Positions 32,968 to 40,826 of a DNA stretch of 46,379 bases are shown here, piece after piece. The position numbers and the translations under genes were made by a program. The notes under the pieces were generated by a model. The model saw nothing but the letters and a program-made list of their open reading frames with translations, was not told where the DNA came from and did not search any database. This DNA comes from Planctomycetota bacterium (GTDB lineage: Bacteria > Planctomycetota > Planctomycetia > Pirellulales > Pirellulaceae). How positions within the stretch are numbered: the first letter of the stretch is position 1; each line of letters begins with the position of its first letter. Where the stretch lies: contig CAUJKA010000261.1 of assembly GCA_963204965.1 (NCBI GenBank), positions 1 through 46,379 of the forward strand, in the 5' to 3' direction.

Positions 32968-34331
32968 TCTAGTTTCTTTGCTCGCAGCAGCTTGGCAAAG
33001 ACTATCGCCCAAGCTGTAAAAAGTGCGATGCCGTTAAGGCTGGTCACCAATTGGTAGCTCCAATCGGTAAGCTGCAGTCGCTTCAAAAGCATCTGACTGG
33101 AGAAGTAGTTTAGTTGTGGGAAGGCAATCAGCGCTGCCAATAACAAGCATCCATACTTGCCAATGTCTGACGGTGATGCTTGACGCCTCGGTGAAATCCA
33201 TGCCTGCCATGCCCATAGCAAACAGGTACCTACGACTGGCAGAAGTAAGACGGCATCGAATACGTGGTGATAGACCGAGACAATCGAGCTCAGCAATAGC
33301 AACGCTCCGGTCCAATTGATCACGCCTTCTTGGTCGGATGGAAAACTTCTTTGGCGCTTCCACAGAAGCCATCCTGTGGGTAGCACGATCGCGAGCATTC
33401 CTAGTAGATAGTCGCGTTCGGTTGGATCCCACGAAAGCCACTTCGCGACAATGGCTAGTAGATCGACGCGAATCCACGTATTCACCGGTCTTTCAATTGG
33501 GTCAGCGCGGTGAATCTCTTGTGTCTGTGCGATCTGATCAGCTAGCTCGGTCCAACCGCCTTCGGGCATGATCCAAGCAAAACAAGCTAAGGCCAGTGTG
33601 ACTGAAAGTACTCCACCAATCACAATCGACTTTAGGTTGCCTCGGCAAAGCATCAATATGCCAATCGGTAGGACATAGTTCGGTTTGCATGACACTACTA
33701 CCAGAGCTAGACCGCTGAGCCATGGCTTGCTGCGCCCATAGTGGACAGCTACCAAAGTGGCCAAGATCAACTCGAAGGTGAAATAGCCCGTGTAGATTGT
33801 CTGTTGTCCGCCTCGCGATGCGACCAGGGACAAAACGACTAATGCAAAGATGTCGAAGCGAAACGCATTGAGGTCGTGTTTGCTAAGACTGTTAGCGCTA
33901 TTTGAAGAAAGTTCAGCACCTATCCAACGCGTGATCAGAAAGGCGATTGAGCCGACTAACACAATCAGCCAGCCGAAATACAATATCTCTGCTGATCGCA
34001 TGGGCAGCATTGCAAAGCCAACGTGCAAGGCGAACACAACGGGAGAATAGAATGGAGCACTTCGAGGTACCGGATAGTTCGTTGCGTAACTTTCGCTATA
34101 AGGCGAAACACCATCTACAAAAGCTTGAGATGGAAAGTAGACGCCGTTCTGGAAGTCGCAAAAGCCTTGAGCGTCGCTGTTAAATGGTCCAGGAGTTTGA
34201 TGAGTCCTGACAATGCGGCGGGCACTCAGCAAAATCACCACAATCGAAAATACGATCGCCGCTACAGCCGCCCACCTGCGCAGTTTTTCAACTGAACGAA
34301 GTTCTTTTCGATAGGTCGGAGGTTCAGCCAT
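32964..34331 (-). CDS. GT87-type (DUF2029) membrane glycosyltransferase
   Basis: A 455-aa protein with about ten membrane helices, starting at residues about 18-38. The first exported loop carries acidic residues (FNSDAQGFCDFQNGVYFPSQ) followed by PFYSPVVFALHVGFAMLP. This matches the GT-C fold GT87 family, which uses polyprenyl-phosphate sugars to add hexoses (for example mannose) on the outer face of the membrane. Further motifs are GQQTIYTGYFTFELILATLV and SCKPNYVLPIGILML. The acceptor is unknown. No Shine-Dalgarno sequence is obvious before the ATG. Confidence 0.75.
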   Translation of the reverse strand: MAEPPTYRKELRSVEKLRRWAAVAAIVFSIVVILLSARRIVRTHQTPGPFNSDAQGFCDFQNGVYFPSQAFVDGVSPYSESYATNYPVPRSAPFYSPVVFALHVGFAMLPMRSAEILYFGWLIVLVGSIAFLITRWIGAELSSNSANSLSKHDLNAFRFDIFALVVLSLVASRGGQQTIYTGYFTFELILATLVAVHYGRSKPWLSGLALVVVSCKPNYVLPIGILMLCRGNLKSIVIGGVLSVTLALACFAWIMPEGGWTELADQIAQTQEIHRADPIERPVNTWIRVDLLAIVAKWLSWDPTERDYLLGMLAIVLPTGWLLWKRQRSFPSDQEGVINWTGALLLLSSIVSVYHHVFDAVLLLPVVGTCLLWAWQAWISPRRQASPSDIGKYGCLLLAALIAFPQLNYFSSQMLLKRLQLTDWSYQLVTSLNGIALFTAWAIVFAKLLRAKKLE

Positions 34332-34622
34332 TAAATCGCTGGTATGAAAGGGTTCGGTCGAGTCGAGCAGTTTGTGATGGAGATAGCCTAATTTCTCTAA
34401 CCGTCGTCGTGAATCGCCGTAGCTGCGCTGTCCTTATTAGGGCCTACTTTTCTCACCGAAGTTCTTCTCGTCGCCCGGTTTGCCACGCAAAACAGCCCCT
34501 GACGGGTGGTTTCATCGCTTCGAATACCAGTTCCAAGAGTGGGAAGAGTACAATAAGCTGCGATAATCGCTCACATTTTGCCTCATAAAGTCCTTCTCGT
34601 TTTGGTCAGTTTAGGTGTTCGG
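34332..34622. other. intergenic region ahead of the DUF1549 operon
   Basis: About 290 bases between the divergent glycosyltransferase and DUF1549 genes. The promoter of the four-gene unit should lie here, but no convincing consensus is visible. Confidence 0.4.
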
Positions 34623-36314
34623 ATGCTCATTCAAACTATCAACCAACGCTTTTCGCACGTAATTGCCAGTTTCGCACTGCTCTGTTTGCTGCTGACCATC
34701 GAATCAACGGCAATGGCGGCGGATACGAAACTGCCCGAGTCCAATATTCCGCAGGTCAAGATGATCGATGCTGCGATTCAGCAGCAGTGGTTCGACTACT
34801 CGCTGAAGCCATCGCCCGTTGAAGATGACTTGAAGTGGATTCGACGCGTCTACCTGGATCTCATCGGGCGAATTCCGACTTTCCAAGAGGCTGCGGATTT
34901 TGCCAAGGACAAGACTCCAGAGAAGCGCGAAAAGTTGGTCGACATGCTGTTGAACGACGGTCGCTACACCGAAGAGTTCGCCACGCATTGGGCCACGATT
35001 TGGAGCAATGTTCTGATCGGTCGTTCCGGCGGCAACATGCGTAACTCGTTCATTAATCGCGAAGGCATGGCCAAGTATCTTCGCGACAGCTTCGCCAGCA
35101 ACAAGCCATACGATCGTATGGTCTACGAACTGATCTCAGCGACTGGCGAAAGCAAACCTGGAACTCCAAAGTTCAACGGTGCGGTCAATTTCCTGGCAGA
35201 CAAGGTCAACATGGAGAATGGCACCTTAGCCACCTCTGCGACTTCGAAGATCTTCCTTGGCATGCAAGTCCAATGTACTCAATGCCACAACCATCCGTTC
35301 AATCAGTGGAAGCAACAAAAGTTTTGGGAGTTCAATGCATTCTTCCGGCAGACCAGATCGCTTCGACGATTTGTCAAAGGCACCAATGACCTGGACCACA
35401 TCGAACTTGTCGACGAGGACTTTGCTGGTGAAGGCGGTCGAGCTTCAGAAGCTGAGATTTATTACGAAGAGCGCAATGGACTAACCAAAGTTGCCTATCC
35501 TGTGTTTATCGATGGAACGGCCATCGAACGCAGCGGATACGTTTCCGAAGTCAATCGTCGCGAACAACTTGCTAAGCTGGTTTTGCAAAGCGAGTTCTTG
35601 CCAAAGATGATGGTCAATCGCACTTGGGCTCAGTTCTTAGGCTACGGATTCACTAAGCCGATCGACGACCTGGGACCTCACAACACCGTCTCGCATCCTC
35701 AGCTGCTGGATAGTTTGGCGGACGAGTTCAAGAAGAACAGCTACAACATTCGCGAGCTAATGCGTTGGATCGTGTTGAGCAAGCCTTATCAACTATCGAG
35801 CTTGATTACCAGCGACAACGAAGCAGACGATCCTGCGATGGGTGAGCTGCCACAATTCAGCCACTTCTACTTGCGTCAAATGACTGCCGAACAGCTTTAC
35901 CAGTCCTTGGTAACTGTCGGTGGAGAAGCTAAAGGATCGTTGGAACAACAACAAGCCGAGCGTGATCGATGGTTGAGCCAGTTTGTGGTCGCCTTTGGAA
36001 CAGACGAAGGCGACGAAGCCACGACGTTCAACGGTTCAATTCCACAAGCGTTGATGATGTTCAATGGTGACCTAGTCAAACGAGCGATCGATGTCAGTGC
36101 AGGGTCTCAACTTGGAAATTTGGCCAATGCCAATTCCAAGTTTCCCGAGAAGGTCAATGGATTGTTCATCCTTGGACTTGCGCGAAAAGCAAGGCCAGAT
36201 GAGTTGAAGATAGCGACGGGGTTGCTACAAGCTCGACAAGGAAAGTCCGAAGACGCTTTGCAGGATCTTTGGTGGGCGATCTTGAACTCGAACGAGTTCA
36301 TCTTGGTCCAATAA
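34623..36314 (+). CDS. exported DUF1549/DUF1553 protein with CxxCH motif
   Basis: A 563-aa exported protein. The ATG at 34623 gives a normal signal peptide ending near AMAAD; a TTG at 34578 is less likely. The DUF1549 domain is at about 40-225 (WIRRVYLDLIGRIPTFQEA, EKLVDMLLNDGRYTEEFATH). It is followed by CTQCH (Cys218, Cys221, His222), a haem c-like CxxCH site. The DUF1553 domain lies at about 310-560 (VNRTWAQFLGYGFTKPIDDL, SLADEFKKNSYNIRELMRWI). This pair of domains is strongly expanded in planctomycetes, usually beside DUF1501 genes; the biochemical role is unproven. It heads the unit with DUF1501, an ECF factor and a DUF1549-like anti-sigma candidate. Confidence 0.9.
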   Translation: MLIQTINQRFSHVIASFALLCLLLTIESTAMAADTKLPESNIPQVKMIDAAIQQQWFDYSLKPSPVEDDLKWIRRVYLDLIGRIPTFQEAADFAKDKTPEKREKLVDMLLNDGRYTEEFATHWATIWSNVLIGRSGGNMRNSFINREGMAKYLRDSFASNKPYDRMVYELISATGESKPGTPKFNGAVNFLADKVNMENGTLATSATSKIFLGMQVQCTQCHNHPFNQWKQQKFWEFNAFFRQTRSLRRFVKGTNDLDHIELVDEDFAGEGGRASEAEIYYEERNGLTKVAYPVFIDGTAIERSGYVSEVNRREQLAKLVLQSEFLPKMMVNRTWAQFLGYGFTKPIDDLGPHNTVSHPQLLDSLADEFKKNSYNIRELMRWIVLSKPYQLSSLITSDNEADDPAMGELPQFSHFYLRQMTAEQLYQSLVTVGGEAKGSLEQQQAERDRWLSQFVVAFGTDEGDEATTFNGSIPQALMMFNGDLVKRAIDVSAGSQLGNLANANSKFPEKVNGLFILGLARKARPDELKIATGLLQARQGKSEDALQDLWWAILNSNEFILVQ

Positions 36315-36419
36315 GCCATTGAATCAAAGCCAACGAATCAGAGTTAGTGGTTAGTTGTCAGTTTTAGTGATCGAAATCAGCAAGTTCAAAATACTTTTCA
36401 GTTCCTCGGAGAATCTACA

Positions 36420-37709
36420 ATGCGTTGGCTAGAACACATGACCCCCAGCGGAATGACTCGACGTCACTTTCTCAAGCACACCGCTGGAGCTTCGGCGCTG
36501 GCGGCTTCTTCGATGGCCTTCGGTCACACATTGCAATTGCACGCCAATGAACTGAAGCGCAATCACAAGTCGGCCATCATGTTGTGGATGAGCGGCGGAC
36601 CATCGACCATCGATCTTTGGGACCTTAAGCCAGGCGCTGCAACCGGTGGACCATTCCGTCCAATCAGCACCAGTGGCGACGTTCAAATCAGCGAACACTT
36701 GCCCAAGATCGCTAAGCAAATGCACAACATGTCGATCATTCGATCGATGAGCACTCGAGAGGCTGATCATGATCGCGGCCGATACTACATGCACACCGGC
36801 TATGTGCCTAATCCGAGCATCGAGCATCCGAGCTACGGCGCGGTGATCGCACATGAATTGATGGCTCAGAAGTCCGAACTGGAGATTCCGCCGTTCGTTT
36901 CCGTGGGTGGAGCCAGCGAGGGTCCAGGATTCTTGGGAATGAGTTTCGCACCATTCAACGTCAGCAGCGACGGACAGATCCGCAATTTGGAAATGGCTGG
37001 CATGAACGATACTCGTATGGTTCAGCGAATGAAGACGCTGGACCTTATCGAGAAGAACTTCGTCGCTCAAAATCGTGGCTCAGCGGCCATGGATCACATG
37101 AAGGTCTTGGAGAAGACTTACCAACTGATGACCAGCAAGCAAATGGAAGCCTTTAAAGTCGCTTCCGAGCCTGAAGCGGTTCGCGAGCGATACGGCAACA
37201 CGCCATTCGGTCGCGGATGTTTGATGGCTCGTCGACTTGTTGAAGTTGGCGTACCGTTTATCGAAGTCGACTTGGGAGGCTGGGACAATCACCAAGGTAT
37301 CTTCAACATCCTCGAGACTCAACGCTTGCCACAAATGGATCAAGCGATGAGTGCTCTTGTTGAAGACCTTGAGCAACGCGAGCTGCTCAAAGACACAGCG
37401 ATCATTTGGATGGGCGAGTTCGGTCGAACTCCAACCATCAATGGAAACACTGGCCGCGATCACTATGCGCGAGCGTGGAGCGTTGTGGTTGGTGGTGCCG
37501 GAATGAAGGGTGGTATTGCTGTTGGTGCAACTGACGATGAAGGTCGAGCTGTCGCTAGCGAACCCTACTCGGCTGAAGACGTTATGGCTTCGGTTTGTAA
37601 GTCGCTGGGCATCTCGTTGGAGACGACCTATCAAAGCAAGAGCGGTCGACCGATGAAGATTGCCAACAGTGGTAAGGTAATTCGCGAACTGTTTGGCGAA
37701 TCCGCTTAA
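36420..37709 (+). CDS. Tat-exported DUF1501 protein
   Basis: A 429-aa protein with a twin-arginine signal (TRRHFLK, residues 13-19, then a hydrophobic ASALAASSMAFGH stretch). The rest is a DUF1501 domain, a relative of the alkaline-phosphatase/sulfatase superfamily: MLWMSGGPSTIDLWDLKPG near the N-terminus, a DHDRGRYYMHTGY block, WDNH and WMGEFGRTPTINGNTGRDH. Planctomycetes carry many DUF1549-DUF1501 gene pairs, and this is one, 105 nt apart. GGAG lies about ten bases before the ATG. Partner binding or substrate is unknown. Confidence 0.9.
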   Translation: MRWLEHMTPSGMTRRHFLKHTAGASALAASSMAFGHTLQLHANELKRNHKSAIMLWMSGGPSTIDLWDLKPGAATGGPFRPISTSGDVQISEHLPKIAKQMHNMSIIRSMSTREADHDRGRYYMHTGYVPNPSIEHPSYGAVIAHELMAQKSELEIPPFVSVGGASEGPGFLGMSFAPFNVSSDGQIRNLEMAGMNDTRMVQRMKTLDLIEKNFVAQNRGSAAMDHMKVLEKTYQLMTSKQMEAFKVASEPEAVRERYGNTPFGRGCLMARRLVEVGVPFIEVDLGGWDNHQGIFNILETQRLPQMDQAMSALVEDLEQRELLKDTAIIWMGEFGRTPTINGNTGRDHYARAWSVVVGGAGMKGGIAVGATDDEGRAVASEPYSAEDVMASVCKSLGISLETTYQSKSGRPMKIANSGKVIRELFGESA

Positions 37710-37722
37710 CCCCTGGTGATGT

Positions 37723-38298
37723 GTGATAGAGAACGGTCAGGATGCCAACCCACAGCTATCTCCGCCCGTCGGCTCGTTGCCGGTGAAGGATATCACTACG
37801 TTGATTTCACTTCACCAAGCGATGGTGTGGAGATATTTGAGATCGGTTGGTGCCGAAGCCGAGCTGGCTGACGATTTGACTCAAGAGACTTTTCTTGAAA
37901 CGATCCGTCGGCCGTTTGAGCAGATTTCGGATGCGGCAACGGCGAGTTATCTTCGCCGCGTTGCGCACAACTTGTTGATCTCTCGCCGAAGACGCGAGGG
38001 ACGCATGGTGGTAACCGAACATGCCGAGCATATGGAAACTGCGTGGACGAAATGGGCTGGTTTTGATGGTGGCGATCGAGCCTTGGAGGCTCTTTCGGAA
38101 TGCTTCACTCAGTTGACCGAACGAGCGAAGTTGGCTTTGCGATTGCGATTTGTTCAAGAAGCAAGCCGCCAAGCGATCGCTGATGCGTTAGGCGTCGGCG
38201 AGCACGGTGCAAAGAATTTGATGCAGCGTGCGAAAAATGCACTTAAGGAATGCGTAGAGCAGAAGTTGGCTCAGATTGAGTCGACAGGTTCGAACTAA
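37723..38298 (+). CDS. ECF sigma factor of the DUF1549/DUF1501 operon
   Basis: A 191-aa sigma factor from a GTG start 13 bases after the DUF1501 stop. Region 2 is LADDLTQETFLETI with SYLRRVAHNLLISRRRR (residues about 50-95). Region 4 is LTERAKLALRLRFVQEASRQ with AIADALGVGEHGAKNLMQRA (about 130-175). The next gene starts one base after its stop, so translation is probably coupled. That next gene encodes a single-pass membrane protein fitting an anti-sigma factor. A sigma factor downstream of its presumed targets, within their operon, suggests autoregulation. Confidence 0.88.
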   Translation: MIENGQDANPQLSPPVGSLPVKDITTLISLHQAMVWRYLRSVGAEAELADDLTQETFLETIRRPFEQISDAATASYLRRVAHNLLISRRRREGRMVVTEHAEHMETAWTKWAGFDGGDRALEALSECFTQLTERAKLALRLRFVQEASRQAIADALGVGEHGAKNLMQRAKNALKECVEQKLAQIESTGSN

Positions 38299-38299
38299 C

Positions 38300-40411
38300 A
38301 TGCAACACAACGATCTTTCAGAGCAAGTATTCGATTCGCTCGTCCAGGAGATGATCACAGGTCAGCGTCCTCCGGATTTGACTGCCCGCATCTTGGCAGC
38401 GATTGAGCGCGAGTCGCAAAGTAACGCTGCGCCATCAAAGCTTTTGGCTCCTCCAGTATTAACGAGTGCAAGACAATCCACTCAAGCTCAGCCAGCAACG
38501 ACTTCCTCGCCAAAAGTGGCCGTCGCCACGGCCTCTTCAAGCTCGCGAACGTTTTCATTTGTGGTCATTGCAGTAGCAGCTACTTTATTGTTTGGATTTT
38601 TGGGATGGCGTTGGATCGATAGAGCGAATAACTCATCCGCGGGACCTGGAAGTCAAATCGCGACTGGCAGCGATCCCGAAAACCGAGAGAACAAGCCAAA
38701 GGCTTCGCCGAGCGAATTGGCTGGAACTGCAACGGGCGATGGAAATGGTGAACTCAAGAGCAAAGGGCCATCGAAGAGTAATACATCGCCACGTCACGTT
38801 CCAGAAGTAATTGATACATTGCCCTTCGAACTAGATACCAAGCTCTCGCAACAAGGCAGTACTAACGCTCCGAAGCAACCGCGTAAGGTCGCTGAGAAAC
38901 TCAGCCAGCAGCAGATCGTCGCGCAACTTGACCAGCAACTGGAATCGATGTGGCAAGGCTTGGATGTTTCGATCAAGGGACAGTTGACATCGGTCGAACT
39001 CGCTCAGCAAATGTCAGAAGCATTGACTGGCTATCAAGTGCCAGAAAGCGAGCTAGCTCAAATTGTTGACGAAAAGAAGCAAGCCATCAAAAAAGCGGAA
39101 TTGATCCGAAGTGCTACTAGCTCGATGGCATTTCAACGATTGTGGAGCGAACGGTTGATTCAATATTGGACCGGTCGAGCTCAAGGCGACACCGAAAGGT
39201 CTTTGGTCGATTCACTCGCGCAGCGGATGCGAGAAGAGAAGCGTTGGAACGTTGTTGTCGCTGAGCTGCTCGGTGGCGATCTGAGCTCGGAAGATTCTGC
39301 ATCGAGTCAGTTCCTAAGCTTGTTGGCGGGTGGCGAGAATCATCGATTGGTGGAGTGCATTGGTCGCGGGTTCATGAATCAGCAGGTCGCCTGCATGCGT
39401 TGCCATCGTTTGCCTGATGCAGAAAACACTCCTGCAAACCAACAGGTCACCTACTGGTCGTTGGTTGCTACGCTTAAAGGCGTTGAAGGCCATGGAGCAG
39501 GAAAGAAAGTTGATGATCGCCAAGAGAATCTGTTCGGATCAGAAAAACAACCAGAGCCCGGCGTTTATTTCGAACTCCCCAGCGGTGCGTTGAAGCAAGC
39601 CTTTGCGACGCTACCTGATGGTACATCTTGGAAGTCCGTAGACAGCGCAACAATACCGCGACAAGCCTTGGCAAATTGGATCAAGGATTCGCATCAGTTT
39701 GATCAAGCTACAGTCAACACAGTTTGGCAATTGGTTTTTGGTCGCCCATTGATGCCACAAAACATTGGTGTTGACGCAGTGGCCTTGGAAGATCGTCAAC
39801 AAATGCTTGAATTCTTGGCCGAGCAATTCGACTTGGCGGATCACGACTTAAGTCAACTTGTTGGCTGGGTCGTCAGTAGTCGCGCCTTCGCGGTTCGACC
39901 TGACAATTTGACGCGTGACCAGTGGCAACAACTGGAATCAGAGAAACTGGATCAATGGCAATTGTCAGACTGGACATTTGCAACAGGAGCCAAGACTTCT
40001 CAGCCGACAAACTCACGAGCTCGACTGCAAGATAACTTGAAGTATGTGGTCCAATGGCGAGCCACCAGCAAGCCTCAGCCTGTGTTGTCGCAACCATCGC
40101 CGGATTTGCAGAAGGTCTCGCCGGAGCGATTGGCCAAGAACCTCAAAAATCAACGACCTACGTTCAGCTCCAACTTTGCTATTCACGGGCTGCGACACAC
40201 GATGGCCGAGGAAGCGTTCGTTGACCGCTTACTTCGATCCGAGAAGTTGACTTGGCAAGAGCGAGTCCAACACGTTGTGGGCTTGACCGGTGCTAATGGA
40301 ACTTCAGACGATACTCAGTTCTCTGCTAAAGAGCTGCTTCAGTATCACTCTGGAGATTCGAAAGCAGCCCTTCTTGATCTGCTCTGGGCCGCGCAGAATT
40401 CGCAGTTGTAG
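38300..40411 (+). CDS. candidate membrane anti-sigma factor with DUF1549/DUF1553-like ectodomain
   Basis: A 703-aa protein. Residues 1-80 are cytoplasmic and helical (LSEQVFDSLVQEMI...DLTARILAAIERE), placed like an anti-sigma domain though without a zinc motif. One membrane helix lies at about 84-106, then a Ser/Gly/Pro-rich linker to about 190. The outer part tracks the DUF1549/DUF1553 protein from the same operon throughout: an ID/LD-QQ helix ending in W, WSERLIQYWTGR for WATIWSNVLIGR, CMRCH (365-369) for CTQCH, VNTVWQLVFGRPLMPQN for VNRTWAQFLGYGFTKPI, LAEQFDLADHDLSQLVGWVV for LADEFKKNSYNIRELMRWIV, and the C-terminal ALLDLLWAAQNS for ALQDLWWAILNS. It starts one base after the sigma gene. 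The anti-sigma role is inferred; the domain homology is visible directly. Confidence 0.82.
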   Translation: MQHNDLSEQVFDSLVQEMITGQRPPDLTARILAAIERESQSNAAPSKLLAPPVLTSARQSTQAQPATTSSPKVAVATASSSSRTFSFVVIAVAATLLFGFLGWRWIDRANNSSAGPGSQIATGSDPENRENKPKASPSELAGTATGDGNGELKSKGPSKSNTSPRHVPEVIDTLPFELDTKLSQQGSTNAPKQPRKVAEKLSQQQIVAQLDQQLESMWQGLDVSIKGQLTSVELAQQMSEALTGYQVPESELAQIVDEKKQAIKKAELIRSATSSMAFQRLWSERLIQYWTGRAQGDTERSLVDSLAQRMREEKRWNVVVAELLGGDLSSEDSASSQFLSLLAGGENHRLVECIGRGFMNQQVACMRCHRLPDAENTPANQQVTYWSLVATLKGVEGHGAGKKVDDRQENLFGSEKQPEPGVYFELPSGALKQAFATLPDGTSWKSVDSATIPRQALANWIKDSHQFDQATVNTVWQLVFGRPLMPQNIGVDAVALEDRQQMLEFLAEQFDLADHDLSQLVGWVVSSRAFAVRPDNLTRDQWQQLESEKLDQWQLSDWTFATGAKTSQPTNSRARLQDNLKYVVQWRATSKPQPVLSQPSPDLQKVSPERLAKNLKNQRPTFSSNFAIHGLRHTMAEEAFVDRLLRSEKLTWQERVQHVVGLTGANGTSDDTQFSAKELLQYHSGDSKAALLDLLWAAQNSQL

Positions 40412-40649
40412 CTTTTCTCGGGTTCCCGGTTCGTTGGATCGGAAACCTGCGAGTTGCTAGCCTGGTTGCCTCGCAAGATTGGATGGCACGTCCCTGAGTC
40501 TTCGAAGGGCGTGGCTGGCAGCGACTACGACGAGCATAATTGCGTTACTCACCCCACTTTAACCACCACGCCCATCAGTTCTTGCCTCGCTGCGCTTCGG
40601 CTAACAACTTCTGAGCGTGCCACCCTTTTTGACGTTCGAGTCGGGGACA
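40412..40649. other. intergenic region after the anti-sigma candidate
   Basis: About 240 bases with no recognisable gene, repeat or terminator. Confidence 0.4.
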
Positions 40650-40826
40650 ATGAAGCATGAGTCGAACCGGTGTGCTGACCGGCTGATCCGGCGATCTGCG
40701 AGAGTCTTGGAAGTTCTGTACAATTTTATGAGTAGGCTCAAAGGCAAGTTAGAAATACGAGAAGATAAGCTTGGCGATTCCAACGAGAACTTGAGCGAAT
40801 TGGAAGGCGGACTGCACGATGAATGA
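40650..40826 (+). CDS. possible small charged protein overlapping the LRR gene
   Basis: A 58-residue frame beginning at the ATG at 40650 (MKHESNRCADRLIRR...) is rich in charged residues, with a predicted helical middle (FMSRLKGKLEIREDKL). Its stop lies eight bases inside the next gene (ATGAATGA), an arrangement that would couple translation. No Shine-Dalgarno sequence is obvious and no family is recognised. Confidence 0.35.
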   Translation: MKHESNRCADRLIRRSARVLEVLYNFMSRLKGKLEIREDKLGDSNENLSELEGGLHDE

